Below are positions 23,091-33,525 of a stretch of 44,888 bases of DNA, in pieces. The notes under the pieces were generated by a model. The model saw nothing but the letters and a program-made list of their open reading frames with translations, was not told the origin of the DNA and did no database searches. Each line of letters begins with the position of its first letter. Positions within the stretch are counted from its first letter, which is position 1. The stretch covers positions 1-44,888 of the forward strand of contig NZ_JAENIO010000036.1 of assembly GCF_016595415.1 (NCBI RefSeq), written 5' to 3'. Made by a program: the position numbers and the translations under genes. Source of the DNA: Roseibacillus ishigakijimensis (GTDB lineage: Bacteria; Verrucomicrobiota; Verrucomicrobiia; Verrucomicrobiales; Akkermansiaceae).

Positions 23091-26068
23091 GTATCGAGTT
23101 GAATGACTCCGTCCTGATGGACATGGCGGGGTGGAAGGTGATGAAGGAGGCCCGGGGCGTGTGGCGCGCCGGGGTGGTCAAGGAGGCGAGCTATCGCAAT
23201 GGGGTGCTCGAAGGAAAAGTCCCGGGCGCGGGCAAGGCTGGGAAGGCGCGTCTGATTATTCGCTCGGCGACCGATGTCGATAACGAGTGTGGTTGCTACG
23301 CCGCGCGCAAGATGGGCGTGGTTTGTGCCCACGTGATGGCGGTCGCTTTGGAGGTCCTGGAGCCCCAGAGCAAGCCGGTCGAGCAGACCGAGAAAAAGGA
23401 GGTCGGGCCAAGGATTTCGCCGGATTGGCCAAGCTGGACGGTGGAGGAGAAGGAGGGTGCCCGCCCGGTGCGCCTACGCGTGCTCCTGCCGGTCCATTTG
23501 GAAAAAAGCTGGGCCGCGAAGCAGCTCATGGTGGGGGTGGAGGTCGAGGACCTCGATGCGGGCGAGACCGTGATGCTGGCCGCGCTCAAGGGGGAGGAAC
23601 TCCTTTTCGTGAGCGAGTCCGATGCCGCCGTGCTGGAGGTGTTGCAGAGCATTTCCCCGCAGGAGGTGCCGGGCATCGGCTTCTTGCCTCCTCCCCTTTT
23701 TCTTGATTTGTTGGAAGGGCTGGGGGGCCATGGCCGCGTCAGCTTGGGGAAAAAGGAGGCCTTGCGCGTGCAGGTCTCCAACCGACCTCTCCCCATCCGG
23801 CGGCTCGGCGACCGGGTCTTTGCCGACTTCACGGGCGGGGTTCCTTTGCTCGATGGCACGCGGGCCTGGTGGTTCGGGCCCACCGATGCCAAGACCGCCC
23901 GCCTCTGGCCCATCGGGGCGGGAATTCCCGAGGACCTTGTGCGGGTCTGGACGGTGGGGCTTTCGCTGGAAATGGCCGGGAAACATCGCGCCGCTCTGGA
24001 CCGCTTTTTCGACCTCTCCCCAGTGGCCGAGGAGCTGCCCACGGTGGCCACGCCCGTCATTCACCTCACCCTCGAGGGCTCGCTCAATCACCTCGCTGCC
24101 GAGCTTGCCTTTGACTACGAGGAGTCTAGTAGAGGAAAAGCCTTTCTCCGCGATGAGGAGGGCGAGCGGACGGCGCGGCGCTTCCTGCGCGAATGGGGTT
24201 TCGAGAAGGTGCGCGCCAGCTACGTGCTCAAGGACAAGGACGCCATTGTGCGTTTCCATGCCTACGGCCGCGAAAAAGTCCCGGCCGATTGGGTCGTGCG
24301 CGAGGGCGAGCGTTTCCGCCACGCCGCCAGTCAGGTGGTGGAGGTGACCCCCGAGATGTCCTTCACCAGCAGCGGCGAAGACTGGTTCGGGGTCAGCCTC
24401 GGCTATCGCTCCAGCAACGGCAATCCCCTCGCCGCGGCAGAGGTGCGGCGCATCTTTCAGGGCGGAGACGGGGGGCAGCGCACCTTGCCCGACGGCCGCG
24501 TGGTCGTGATGGAGGAAGCGGTCGCCCGCGAGATGGAGGCCTTGCAGCGCGACCTCGAAGGGCGTCAGACCGGTGGCGGCGAGTTGCGCATCAGCGCCGC
24601 TCAAGCGGGCTATCTGCGCGAGGCGGTCAAGGATGGCGTCCTCCAGGCAGTGGGCGAAGAGCCCTGGAAAGAGGAGGAATACGAGTGGGACCTTGGTCCG
24701 GGGGGAGAAATGCTGCGCAGCTATCAGCGCGCGGGGGTGGATTGGATGCTCAAGCTTTCCAGTCTCGGCATGGGCGGCATCCTGGCTGATGATATGGGCT
24801 TGGGAAAAACCCTGCAGACGCTCACTTTCCTCTACGCCACCGGCGGCCAGTCCCTGGTGGTCTGCCCCTCCTCGCTCGTCAGCAATTGGGTGGACGAGGC
24901 TGCCAAGTTCTTTCCCTCCATGAAGGTGCTCGCCATCGAGGGACCGAAGCGAAAGAAGACTTTGAAAGAACAAGGCGAAGAAGCCGACGTCCTCGTCACC
25001 AGCTACGCCTTGCTGCGCCTCGACCGCGAAGGGTGGCAAGACTGGGGCTTCACCACCGTCATTCTCGACGAAGCGCAGACCATCAAGAATCCCGAGGCCA
25101 AAGTCTCGCGGGCCGCCTTTGCGCTCAGTGCCGAGCACCGCTTTGCCCTCACCGGAACCCCGGTGGAAAACTCGGTGAAGGACCTGTGGAGCATCATGAA
25201 CTTCGTGCAGCCGAGCTATCTCGGCAAGCGCACCGACTTCGCCGAGCGCTACGAAAAGCCTCTCGCCAAGGGAGACGAGCCCGCCCTGCGCGCGCGCCTC
25301 GCCCGTCGGCTCCGCCCCTTGCTCCTGCGCCGCCTCAAGACCGAAGTGGCCACCGAATTGCCCGAGAAAATCGAACAAGTGCGCTATGTCGAACTCGGCA
25401 AGCGCCAGCGCGAAGTCTACGAAGCCATTCTGCGCGAGAGCCGTCAGCGTGTGTCCGATGCCGAAGGCGGGGCCAAGCGCATGATCGCGCTCAGCGCCCT
25501 CCTGCGGCTGCGGCAGGCTTGTTGCGACCTGCGTCTCACTGGTTTGCAGGAGGAAGAGGCCGGTGCGAAAATTGCCCTGTTAGAAGAGTTGCTGGAAGAG
25601 GCGGTGGCGGGTGGTCATCGCGTGCTGGTTTTTTCCCAGTTCGTGCAATTCCTGCAAGCGATGGTGCCCATGCTCGCCGAGCGGGGCTGGAAGTCCTGTT
25701 ACCTCGACGGCTCGACCAAGAACCGGGGCGAGGTGGTGAAGCGCTTTCAACAAAACGACGACATTCCGGTCTTTCTCATCTCGCTCAAGGCCGGGGGAGT
25801 GGGGCTCAACCTCACCGCCGCCGACACCGTCATTCACGTCGATCCCTGGTGGAACCCTGCCGTGGAGGCTCAGGCCACCGACCGGGCCTACCGCATTGGT
25901 CAGGAGCGGGTGGTTACCAGCTACAAGCTCATCGCGCGCGGCACGGTGGAGGAAAAAATCCTTACCCTGCAGGAGAAAAAGCGCACCCTCATCAGCTCCC
26001 TCACCGAAGGCGAAGCGGGCGCGGCCGGAATCAGCGAGAGCGAAGTGCTGGACATCCTGGAAAGCTAA
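23087..26068 (+). CDS. SWIM zinc-finger SNF2-family helicase
   Basis: The product is 993 residues from ATG at 23087, which overlaps the transferase stop as ATGA. A SWIM zinc finger lies at about 65-85 (ECGCYAARKMGVVCAHVMA, pattern CxC...CxH). A divergent middle region at about 100-540 follows. The Swi2/Snf2 ATPase then has ADDMGLGKTLQTLTFL (motif I, near 570), VILDEAQTIKN (motif II as DEAQ), ALTGTPVENSVKDLW (III), VLVFSQFVQFLQAM (IV), and SLKAGGVGLNLTAADTVIHV with DPWWNPAVEAQATDRAYRIG (V and VI). Such proteins translocate on double-stranded DNA and remodel bound proteins; some act in phage defence and others in transcription recycling or repair. The overlap with the transferase suggests a shared task. 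Confidence 0.92.
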   Translation: MSIELNDSVLMDMAGWKVMKEARGVWRAGVVKEASYRNGVLEGKVPGAGKAGKARLIIRSATDVDNECGCYAARKMGVVCAHVMAVALEVLEPQSKPVEQTEKKEVGPRISPDWPSWTVEEKEGARPVRLRVLLPVHLEKSWAAKQLMVGVEVEDLDAGETVMLAALKGEELLFVSESDAAVLEVLQSISPQEVPGIGFLPPPLFLDLLEGLGGHGRVSLGKKEALRVQVSNRPLPIRRLGDRVFADFTGGVPLLDGTRAWWFGPTDAKTARLWPIGAGIPEDLVRVWTVGLSLEMAGKHRAALDRFFDLSPVAEELPTVATPVIHLTLEGSLNHLAAELAFDYEESSRGKAFLRDEEGERTARRFLREWGFEKVRASYVLKDKDAIVRFHAYGREKVPADWVVREGERFRHAASQVVEVTPEMSFTSSGEDWFGVSLGYRSSNGNPLAAAEVRRIFQGGDGGQRTLPDGRVVVMEEAVAREMEALQRDLEGRQTGGGELRISAAQAGYLREAVKDGVLQAVGEEPWKEEEYEWDLGPGGEMLRSYQRAGVDWMLKLSSLGMGGILADDMGLGKTLQTLTFLYATGGQSLVVCPSSLVSNWVDEAAKFFPSMKVLAIEGPKRKKTLKEQGEEADVLVTSYALLRLDREGWQDWGFTTVILDEAQTIKNPEAKVSRAAFALSAEHRFALTGTPVENSVKDLWSIMNFVQPSYLGKRTDFAERYEKPLAKGDEPALRARLARRLRPLLLRRLKTEVATELPEKIEQVRYVELGKRQREVYEAILRESRQRVSDAEGGAKRMIALSALLRLRQACCDLRLTGLQEEEAGAKIALLEELLEEAVAGGHRVLVFSQFVQFLQAMVPMLAERGWKSCYLDGSTKNRGEVVKRFQQNDDIPVFLISLKAGGVGLNLTAADTVIHVDPWWNPAVEAQATDRAYRIGQERVVTSYKLIARGTVEEKILTLQEKKRTLISSLTEGEAGAAGISESEVLDILES

Positions 26069-26566
26069 AGGTCGCCGAACGGAGCGCCGACGCCTCGTCG
26101 GCCCCAAAAGTGACGTCTACCAACGAGTCCAACGAGTCGCCGCAGCGCCTTGAAACGGTCCTGTGCCGAGGTCCTGCAAGTGGGCAAGAGTGCCCACGCT
26201 CCTATCCCGAGGCCTCACCGTAGTTGGTGTGGGTGAGAGTTTTCCAGAGCGTCTTCAAAGGAGCCCCGACACTCTTGTCGGCCCACGGTCCTCGTGGCGA
26301 CGATGCCACCTCCACCGGCGGGACGCCGGTGCTCCTTGAATGACTTCTCTGAATAATCTCTCCACTTGCGGGAGGCCCACGCTCCCTTTTCGGATTTTGG
26401 TTGGTGGAAAAAATTTGAGAAGTCTTGCAACTCTGGGGTGGGTGCGGGGTTGGGCGGGGAAAGGGTGGGATTCGGGTAAGTTCTGCTTGCGGGATGCGTA
26501 GCTCTCTCCAAGTTACCCCTGTTTGCCAACCGGGATGATGACGATGTGATGTTAGAAGGAGTGCGG
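26069..26566. repeat. Non-coding block with mixed short hairpin (REP-like) repeats
   Basis: About 500 bases without a credible gene. At least five hairpins lie head to tail: GCCGAC/GTCGGC (26086-26102), GTGGGCA/TGCCCAC (26180-26197), CCGACA/TGTCGG (26266-26281), GTGGC/GCCAC (26294-26309) and CACCGGCG/CGCCGGTG (26313-26331). A degenerate copy sits near 26365-26385. Several are flanked by GGAGC or GCTCC, so they seem to be members of one or two dispersed palindromic families. The remainder (26386-26566) carries the promoter and leader of the efflux operon, with AGAAGGA at 26554-26560 as its ribosome site. Confidence 0.7.
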
Positions 26567-27934
26567 ATGTGGAAAAAAGGCTTCCCTGCGGGGGTGTTGC
26601 TGGCGGGCTTGGCCCTGGTATCCTGTCAGTTCGAGCGGGCGGTGACTCCGACTCTCGCTCCTGCTTTGGCGGCGGATTTCTCGGGTTCGGGCACGGAGGC
26701 GGTGGGCGAGCGATGGTGGCGGGCTTTTGGCGATGGGGATCTCAATTCTCTGGAAAATCAGGCCCTTGGGGGGAGCTTCACCTTGCAGGTGGCGGCGGCG
26801 CGTTTGAAGCAGGCCCGGGCGGTTTGGCAACAGGCCCGTTCGCAGTGGGATTTACAGCTGGATGGTTCGGCGGAGAGCACTGTGCTGGAACTGGGGGAGG
26901 GGAATTCGGCGGGAGTGTTTGGTCTCGGGCTGGGCGCGTCCTATGAGGTGGACCTCTGGGGGCGCATTCAGGCGGAGGTGGCGGCAGAGGATTTCCGGAT
27001 GCGCGCGACGGGAGAAGATTATCAGGCGGCGGCGCTTTCTCTCTCCGCGGAGGTGGCGACGACGTGGTTTCAGCTGGTGGAGGCGCGGGCGCAGCAGGAC
27101 TTGGTGCGGGCGCAGATTGCCACCAATGACAAGGTGGTGCAGGGCTTGGAGAAACGTTTTGTCGAAGGGCAGGGGCGCGGGGTGGATATCTTGCGCCAAC
27201 GGCAGTTGGTGGAAAGCACCCGCGAGCGGTTGACGGTGGCCGAGCTGCAGACCGGGGTGTTGGAAAACGAGTTGGCGGTGCTGCTGGGGAAGGCGCCGGG
27301 GACGGGGTCATTGCCGCAGGGGCATGATTTGCCGTCCTTGCCTGCGGCCCCACGCACGGGAGTTCCGGTGGCGCTCTTGCAACGCCGGCCTGATGTGCGG
27401 GCGGCTTTTGAACGCATCAGGGCGGCCGATGCGGAGGTGGCGGTGGCTATTGCGGACCAGTTCCCCCGTCTCACTTTGACGGGTTCGACGGGCAGTGCGG
27501 CCGATGGGGTCTCGGCGCTTTTTTCCGATTGGTTGACCCGGCTGGGTGCGGAATTGGTGGGGCCGATTCTGGATGGCGGACGGCGGCGAGCGGAGGTGGA
27601 ACGCACGCAGGCCGTCTTGGAAGAGAGCATTGCGGATTATCGCCAAACGGTCATCGTTGCAATGAGGGAGGTGGAGAATGCTCTCGTTCGCGAGCGCAAA
27701 CAACGGCAACGCATCGAGCAATTGGAGACTCAATTGACCCTTGCCGAGCGCAGTTCGCGACAGTTGCAGCGGGAATTTCTCAATGGGGTGAGCGAGTATC
27801 TCGATGTGCTCACCGCGCTGGATGGGGAGCAGGACTTGCGGCGGACCTTGCTGACCGCGCGGCGGGAATTGCTGGAATACCGGGTCGCCCTCTATCGCTC
27901 CCTGGCGGGTGGTGTGTCGGGTGGAAAGAACTGA
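26567..27934 (+). CDS. RND efflux outer-membrane lipoprotein (NodT/OprM family)
   Basis: The TolC-like exit duct of a tripartite pump. The product is 455 residues. The start at 26567 has AGAAGGA six bases upstream and gives MWKKGFPAGVLLAGLALVSC with lipobox Cys20; GTG or ATG codons at 26546, 26549 and 26561 are less well placed. Two TolC-type repeats are visible: EDFRMRATGEDYQAAALSLS followed by ATTWFQLVEARAQQ, and the second copy YRQTVIVAMREVENALVRER. Conserved SLENQAL, RRPDVRAAFERIRAADAEV and FPRLTLTGS are family hallmarks. It is the first gene of a three-gene operon, 27 bases before the adaptor gene. Confidence 0.93.
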   Translation: MWKKGFPAGVLLAGLALVSCQFERAVTPTLAPALAADFSGSGTEAVGERWWRAFGDGDLNSLENQALGGSFTLQVAAARLKQARAVWQQARSQWDLQLDGSAESTVLELGEGNSAGVFGLGLGASYEVDLWGRIQAEVAAEDFRMRATGEDYQAAALSLSAEVATTWFQLVEARAQQDLVRAQIATNDKVVQGLEKRFVEGQGRGVDILRQRQLVESTRERLTVAELQTGVLENELAVLLGKAPGTGSLPQGHDLPSLPAAPRTGVPVALLQRRPDVRAAFERIRAADAEVAVAIADQFPRLTLTGSTGSAADGVSALFSDWLTRLGAELVGPILDGGRRRAEVERTQAVLEESIADYRQTVIVAMREVENALVRERKQRQRIEQLETQLTLAERSSRQLQREFLNGVSEYLDVLTALDGEQDLRRTLLTARRELLEYRVALYRSLAGGVSGGKN

Positions 27935-27961
27935 AAAAATTTGCGAAAAGAGAAAGAGACG

Positions 27962-29152
27962 ATGGCTGAGGAAGTTGACGAAAAACCACCCCAAGGCGGA
28001 CGCTGGTGGGTGACCGCGCTGGTGTGTATCGGGCTGATTGTGGGTGGCTGGTTGCTGATGAAGTGGATCGACTCCACTGAGCCGGAGGCGGAGCGCACGC
28101 AGGCGGCCAAGCGCACGGCCATGCTGGTGCAGACGATTGCGGCCGAGGCGGGTGACTTCCAGCCACGCATCGAGGCTTTGGGCGAAGTGCAGGCCTCGCG
28201 CGAGGTCTCGCTGGGAGCCCGGGTGCAGGGGGAGATCGTGGAGCGGGCGGAGATTTTTACCGAGGGGGGGCTGGTCGCCCAGGGTGACCTGCTGGTGCGT
28301 ATCGATCCGGCGGATTACCAAAAAATTCTCGCCCAGCGGAAAAGTGAATATGCCCAGGCGCAAGCGGAAGCGGAGCTGGAGGAAGGGCGCAAGAACGTGG
28401 CCCAGCTGGATTTGGAGCTCTTGGGGGATTCCATGGAAGTGGAGGATAAAGGGCTGGTGCTGCGCGAGCCCCAGCTGAAGTCCGCGCAGGCGGCGGTCGA
28501 GATGGCGGCGGTGGCAGTGGAGCAGGCCCAGCTGGACCTGCAGCGCACGGAAGTGCGGGCTCCCTTCGATGCCCAGGTGCTCTCCCGCGAGGTGGACCTG
28601 GGGGCTCGGGTTTCGCCCGGGACGGCATTGGGCCGTCTGGTGGGGCTGGATGAGTATTGGGTGGTGGCCACCGTGCCCATGGCGGCGCTGCGCTGGATTT
28701 CCTTTGAGCCCGAGAGTCCTTTGCAAGCGGAGATTCACGATACCGTTTCCTGGGCGGAAGGCGCGATGCGGATGGGGAAGGTGGAGCGTCTGCTGGGAGC
28801 GCTGGACGCCGAGACCCGCTTGGCCCGGGTGGTCATCACGGTGGCCGATCCGTTGGGGCGGGAGAATGGCGAGCCGGGGCTGATCCTCGGTTCGCTGCTG
28901 GACGTCATTATTCTCGGTGAGACGATTCGCGACGTGGTGCGGCTGCCGCGCCAATATGTGCGCAAGAACGACACCGCGTGGGTCAATGTGGATGAAAAGC
29001 TGGCCATTCGCGAGCTGGAGATCGTTTTCCGCGACAAGGACTTTGCTTACATTTCCGAAGGGCTGGCCGCCGGAGAAAAAGTGGTCACCACCAGTCTGGC
29101 CTCAGTGACCGAGGGGGCGGCCCTGCGAACCGAAGAAGGCGGCGATGAGTGA
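27962..29152 (+). CDS. RND efflux periplasmic adaptor (membrane fusion protein)
   Basis: Links the inner-membrane pump to the outer-membrane duct. The product is 396 residues from ATG at 27962; a TTG 21 bases upstream would add MRKEKET. There is one membrane anchor ([19 protein letters not shown], about 20-38) and no lipobox. The biotinyl-lipoyl half-motif is [20 protein letters not shown] with [14 protein letters not shown] helical hairpin at about 120-200 is rich in Gln and Ala ([20 protein letters not shown]), followed by the second lipoyl half ([16 protein letters not shown]) and the beta-barrel and proximal domains. It overlaps the pump gene by eight bases. Confidence 0.93.
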   Translation: MAEEVDEKPPQGGRWWVTALVCIGLIVGGWLLMKWIDSTEPEAERTQAAKRTAMLVQTIAAEAGDFQPRIEALGEVQASREVSLGARVQGEIVERAEIFTEGGLVAQGDLLVRIDPADYQKILAQRKSEYAQAQAEAELEEGRKNVAQLDLELLGDSMEVEDKGLVLREPQLKSAQAAVEMAAVAVEQAQLDLQRTEVRAPFDAQVLSREVDLGARVSPGTALGRLVGLDEYWVVATVPMAALRWISFEPESPLQAEIHDTVSWAEGAMRMGKVERLLGALDAETRLARVVITVADPLGRENGEPGLILGSLLDVIILGETIRDVVRLPRQYVRKNDTAWVNVDEKLAIRELEIVFRDKDFAYISEGLAAGEKVVTTSLASVTEGAALRTEEGGDE

Positions 29153-32100
29153 GGGAGAGGACAACGGCAAAGGCTTGATCGCCTGGTGGGCGCGCAATTC
29201 CATCGCGGCCAACCTGCTGATGATGATTTTGCTCGGGGGAGGGATCTTCACCGCGCTCAAGATTCAAAAAGAGGTTTTTCCGGATTTTGCGGTCGATATT
29301 GTGGAGGTGCAGGTGGGCTATCCCGGAGCGGCACCCAGTGAGGTGGAGCAGGGGATTCTGCTGCCCATCGAGGAGACCGTGCGCGGGGTGGAGGGCATCA
29401 AGGAGATGAATTCCCAGGCCCAGGAAGGCAATGGCACGGTGAGCATCGAGCTCATCGCCGGGGTGGACCGGATGCGGGCCTTCCAGGATATTGACCAGGC
29501 GGTCTCGCGTATCCGCACCTTCCCCGATGATATTGAGCAGCCGGAGGTTCGCCTACAGGCCCGCACGCGGGAGGTGATGAACGTGGTGCTCTACGGGCAA
29601 GCCGATGACATGAGCCTGCGGGTGCTTGCCGAGCGGCTGCGCGATCGGCTCTTGAGCGAGGAAGGCATCACCCAGGTGGAGCTGCACCGGGTGCCGGAAT
29701 ACGTGACCCACGTCGAGATTTCACGGGCCAAGTTGCGGGAATACGGACTGACCCTCAGCGAGGTGGCGGGCATCATCCGCGCGTCCAGCGAGGACACGGC
29801 GGCGGGCTCGGTAGAGACTCGTGCGGGGGAAATTCTTTTGCGCATGAAAGAGCGCAAGCAGTTCGCGGATGAATTCTCCGGCATCGAGATTCTCGCGGCG
29901 GGCTCGGGGGCGACCGTGACCTTGGGCGACATCGCGACCATCCGCGATGGCTTCGAGGAGGGCGAGTTTCCTTCCCAGTTCAATCAGGGGCCTTCCATTC
30001 AGGTCAATATTTTCCGCGTGGGGGATCAGTCGCCGCTCGATATCTCCGCCACCGTGGATCGGGTGATGAAGGAGTTCGAGGCCAGTCTGCCCGAGGGCAT
30101 CAGCTGGCGCATCGACAGCAACAGTGCGGAGGATTTCCGCGATCGCATGATGTTACTCCTCGAAAACGGCGGCCTCGCCATCTTGATCGTGATGGGCATC
30201 CTCACCCTTTTCCTCGAAATCCGTCTCGCCTTCTGGGTGATGATGGGGATGACTGCTTCCTTCATCGGGGGCATCATGCTCCTGCCGCTGGTGGGAATCA
30301 GCATCAGCATGGTTTCCATGTTCGCCTTCCTCATCGTGCTGGGCATCGTGGTGGATGACGCCATCGTGGTAGGGGAAAATATCTACGAGACACGGCAGCA
30401 GGTGCACGATCCGCTGCGGGCGGCTACCCTGGGGGCGAGCGATATTTCCCGGCCGGTGGTCTTTTCCATCCTCACCACCGTCATCGCCTTTGTCCCCCTC
30501 ATGTTCATCCCCGGCACCCTGGGGAACTTCTGGAAACCCCTGCCCTGGGTGGTCATCCTGGTCCTGCTCGTTTCCCTAGTGGAAGCGCTCTTCATTTTGC
30601 CCAGTCACCTCGCGCATCTGCCCCGCAAGAGCGAGCGCAGGGGACTGTCGCTGCAAATCCACAAGCTCCAGCAGCTCTTTCTGAGGGGGTTCGACTGGTT
30701 CATCCAGAATGTCTATCGGCGGATCCTCGATGGGGCGCTGCGCTACCGCTACGTGACCATTGTGGGCTCGGTGGTGATGTTCTTGGTGGTCGGGAAATAC
30801 GCCACCAGTGCGCACATGGGGATGATTCTCATGCCCGAAGTCTCCGCCGACGAGATTGAAGCCGGGATTCGCCTGCCGGTGGGAGTGACCCCCGATCAAG
30901 CGGCCCGGGTGGCCAACGAGGTCACCGCTGCCACGCGAAAAATGTTCGATGAGCACGGCCTGGACGAGGTGTCCGATGGCATCAAGACCAACGTGCGGCG
31001 GGGCAGCTTTGTCGATGTCGAGATCGTGATGAAACCCCCGGATGAGCGCGACATGACCGCCAAGGAGGTCATTCGCTTGTGGCGGGACGAAATCGAGGAC
31101 ATCGCGGGGGTGAGCCAAATCACGTTCCAAGCGGAGAGTGGTCCCGGCGGCCCGCGTCCCGATGTCTCGGTGAGCCTGAGCCATACCGACACCGATGTCT
31201 TGGAAAAGGCGAGTCGCGATCTGCTGGCCAAGCTGGCCGAGTTCACCATTGCCAAGGATGTCAACGACGACTTCGACCGGGGAAAAAGCCAGCTCGACTT
31301 CGAGCTCCTGCCCGAAGGGCGGGCCCTGGGCCTGACGGCGGCGGGGGTGGGGCAACAGGTGCGCGATGCCTTCTACGGCGCGCTGGCCCTCCGCTACCTG
31401 CGCGGCACCAATGAGGTGGAAGTGCGCGTGAAGCTGCCCAAAAATGAGCGCGAAGACATCCATCACCTCGAGGATCTGGTCATCCAGACTCCCGCCGGCA
31501 CCGAGGTTCCCCTCATGGAGGTGGTCAAGGTCAAGTCCGGGGAAGCCTTCACCCGCATCAACCGTCGCGATGGCCGCCGGGTGGTCAATGTCTCCATGGA
31601 CATCGAGCCCAAGCGGGCCATCACCCAGATGATCACAGCGCTGAATATCGACGTCCTGCCCCAGCTGCGGGCCGACTACCCTGGCATCACCTGGACCTTC
31701 GAGGGCAGCGAGGCCGATATGCGCGAGTCCACGGCCGCGCTCTGGAGTGGCTTTGGGGTGGCCATCGTCATCATTTACGCCCTTCTGGCGGTCGCCTTCA
31801 GCAGCTACATTCAGCCGCTCATTGTGCTCTCGGCCATCCCCTTCGGTCTCGTGGGGGCCATCGCGGGGCATATTCTGCTCGGCTTCGATCTCTCCCTCAT
31901 CAGCATCATGGGCGTGATTGCCCTCAGCGGGGTGGTGGTCAACGATTCCATCATCATGATCGACTACGCCAACAAGAAGCGGGAAGTCATGCCTGTCTTT
32001 GCGGCGATTCGGGAGGCCGGGTTGCGGCGATTCCGGCCTATTCTGCTCACCACCATGACCACCTTTGGCGGCCTCACGCCCATCATTCTGGAGAAGTCCT

Positions 32101-32234
32101 TGCAGGCGCAATACCTCATCCCCATGGCCATTTCGCTGGGCTTTGGCATCATCTTTGCCACCGCCATCATCCTCGTGCTGGTGCCCTGCCTCTACCTCAC
32201 GGTGGAGGAGTGGAAAATCCGCATGGGGAAATGA
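29145..32234 (+). CDS. RND efflux inner-membrane permease (AcrB/HAE1-like)
   Basis: Proton-driven pump. The product is 1029 residues. TM1 follows a short tail ([20 protein letters not shown]), and periplasmic porter domains come next. TM4 carries the proton-relay Asp pair ([16 protein letters not shown]), as in AcrB D407/D408. The second half repeats the layout with a long porter domain and TM10 segment [19 protein letters not shown]. The substrate is unknown: the Asp pair and sequence character favour the HAE1/multidrug or uncharacterised branch over the heavy-metal CzcA/CusA branch. The start overlaps the adaptor stop. No local TetR- or MarR-type regulator was found in the window. Confidence 0.94.
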   Translation: MSEGEDNGKGLIAWWARNSIAANLLMMILLGGGIFTALKIQKEVFPDFAVDIVEVQVGYPGAAPSEVEQGILLPIEETVRGVEGIKEMNSQAQEGNGTVSIELIAGVDRMRAFQDIDQAVSRIRTFPDDIEQPEVRLQARTREVMNVVLYGQADDMSLRVLAERLRDRLLSEEGITQVELHRVPEYVTHVEISRAKLREYGLTLSEVAGIIRASSEDTAAGSVETRAGEILLRMKERKQFADEFSGIEILAAGSGATVTLGDIATIRDGFEEGEFPSQFNQGPSIQVNIFRVGDQSPLDISATVDRVMKEFEASLPEGISWRIDSNSAEDFRDRMMLLLENGGLAILIVMGILTLFLEIRLAFWVMMGMTASFIGGIMLLPLVGISISMVSMFAFLIVLGIVVDDAIVVGENIYETRQQVHDPLRAATLGASDISRPVVFSILTTVIAFVPLMFIPGTLGNFWKPLPWVVILVLLVSLVEALFILPSHLAHLPRKSERRGLSLQIHKLQQLFLRGFDWFIQNVYRRILDGALRYRYVTIVGSVVMFLVVGKYATSAHMGMILMPEVSADEIEAGIRLPVGVTPDQAARVANEVTAATRKMFDEHGLDEVSDGIKTNVRRGSFVDVEIVMKPPDERDMTAKEVIRLWRDEIEDIAGVSQITFQAESGPGGPRPDVSVSLSHTDTDVLEKASRDLLAKLAEFTIAKDVNDDFDRGKSQLDFELLPEGRALGLTAAGVGQQVRDAFYGALALRYLRGTNEVEVRVKLPKNEREDIHHLEDLVIQTPAGTEVPLMEVVKVKSGEAFTRINRRDGRRVVNVSMDIEPKRAITQMITALNIDVLPQLRADYPGITWTFEGSEADMRESTAALWSGFGVAIVIIYALLAVAFSSYIQPLIVLSAIPFGLVGAIAGHILLGFDLSLISIMGVIALSGVVVNDSIIMIDYANKKREVMPVFAAIREAGLRRFRPILLTTMTTFGGLTPIILEKSLQAQYLIPMAISLGFGIIFATAIILVLVPCLYLTVEEWKIRMGK

Positions 32235-32297
32235 GGGAAAAAGGCTTTTTTGGTAATTGGCTAGTCATTGGAAGAATCTGAATTGAGGATTGGTTTG

Positions 32298-32687
32298 ATG
32301 GAGTTTCTTCAAAAACCCCTTGCTGCCTTTCTTGTTGCGATTGGGATCATCGGCTCCCTCCTAGTGGTGGCTTGGGGAGGTTTCTTGGCTCTCCTCATTC
32401 CCTCCATCCCCTTATCCTGCGCTTTCTTGGCGCAGAAGGGGTGGCTGCGCCGAGGCTTTGGTGTGGTCACTCTTCTTATCCATCTGGGACTTCTGTTTCT
32501 GAGGGCAGGCGGGGAAGGAATAGACCTTTCAATTCCGCTCGTGTTTTTTGGTCCTGCCAAATCTCTTTACCATCGCGGGCTATCTTTGTGGCAGAAAGAC
32601 CGGGTGAAGATATGCGGACCATCTGGGAAAAGGAGCGGGCGCGCTGGAGTGGCAGAATCTGGCAGGCCCCTGTCTGCGGCATTGTGA
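32298..32687 (+). CDS. Putative small membrane protein
   Basis: An open frame from ATG at 32298 gives 129 residues; a TTG at 32268 would add ten. Two or three hydrophobic segments are evident: FLVAIGIIGSLLVVAWGGFL, ALLIPSIPLSCAFLA and VVTLLIHLGLLFLRAG. The last 35 residues are polar and low in character, and an opposite-strand frame also looks protein-like there, so the 3' part may be decayed. No family is recognised. It lies 63 bases after the efflux pump and has no clear ribosome site. Confidence 0.45.
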   Translation: MEFLQKPLAAFLVAIGIIGSLLVVAWGGFLALLIPSIPLSCAFLAQKGWLRRGFGVVTLLIHLGLLFLRAGGEGIDLSIPLVFFGPAKSLYHRGLSLWQKDRVKICGPSGKRSGRAGVAESGRPLSAAL

Positions 32688-32915
32688 AACGGTGCCTCTT
32701 CCGGTAATTGAGAATCGGTCAACGCGGATGAGTTCGTCGGTGGCCGAGCTCCGGGTGCGCAGATCGCGGAAGATCCCGATCTCGTAGAGATAGTTCGAGA
32801 CACTATTTCGGGCTCTGGTAGCGGTCGGAGGGGGAGTGAGTTTGAGACCGTGGATTACTGGGGGCAAGTAAAAACTATTATTTTAGTTGAAGGCTTTTTG
32901 TTAATCTGAGTGGTG

Positions 32916-33512
32916 ATGAAGTTTCTCCAGCGTTTGCTCATCTTCTGCGGGATCGGTCTTTCCCTCTTTCTTCTATCTTGTTCGTCCTCCGAGGCCCCGG
33001 TCAATCTCAGGGAAGCCAAGCGTGTTTCCAGGGGAGAATCGCGCCAGGGAGTGGGGCTCTACCGCATTTATCAGGGGTCGGCTTCGGCCACCGAGATGGT
33101 CTTGATGAACAAGCACCACGGGGAGGTTCTCGCCCGCGTGCCCATTCGCCATCAGTATGCCAGCGAAGATCAGCCCAGCGACTGGGTCGAGGTGGTCTGG
33201 AATGCGGAGGGCACGGCGGTGGCCATCCACGACAGTCTGGACCGGGATAGCAAGCTGATGGTCTATCGTCGGCGAGCAGACGGGGGCTTCCAGCGGGTGC
33301 CCTTGCCGGAGTTCACGGTGTATTCGGTGGGGCACTACGCCGGGACGGACCGGACGATTCGCCGCTGGGCCGAGAAACCCCTGCGCTGGCTGGGGGAACG
33401 GCTGCTGGTGGTGGAGTTCCGCTACGTGGGCAAGCAGGACAATCGCCTTTATTTCCGCAAGACTCTTTCTTTTGAGCAAAACGGGCAGTTTGGCGGATTC
33501 GTCGGCGGATGA
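32916..33512 (+). CDS. Putative lipoprotein of unknown function
   Basis: The product is 198 residues. GTG GTG ATG precede AAG; the ATG at 32916 was chosen because it gives MKFLQRLLIF then FLLSC with lipobox Cys22. The mature part is a compact beta-rich domain (TEMVLMNKHHGEVLARVPIR, DWVEVVWNAEGTAVAIHDSL, RLLVVEFRYVG) that could be a single blade-like or lipocalin-like unit. No known motif is recognised. A leader with AT-rich sequence precedes it (about 32865-32910). It ends 13 bases from the convergent uvrB stop. Confidence 0.75.
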   Translation: MKFLQRLLIFCGIGLSLFLLSCSSSEAPVNLREAKRVSRGESRQGVGLYRIYQGSASATEMVLMNKHHGEVLARVPIRHQYASEDQPSDWVEVVWNAEGTAVAIHDSLDRDSKLMVYRRRADGGFQRVPLPEFTVYSVGHYAGTDRTIRRWAEKPLRWLGERLLVVEFRYVGKQDNRLYFRKTLSFEQNGQFGGFVGG

Positions 33513-33525
33513 GGCCCCGACGGAG

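Noticed and set aside
23474-25378. 634-codon - strand frame opposite the SNF2 helicase
   Set aside because: Antisense shadow; all helicase motifs are on the + strand.
26069-26545. CRISPR array in the repeat-rich gap
   Set aside because: The hairpins differ from each other in stem and spacing; there is no constant repeat with regular spacers and no cas gene nearby.
30576-32111. 511-codon - strand frame opposite the RND pump
   Set aside because: His/Asp/Gly-rich antisense composition; the + strand carries the conserved pump motifs.
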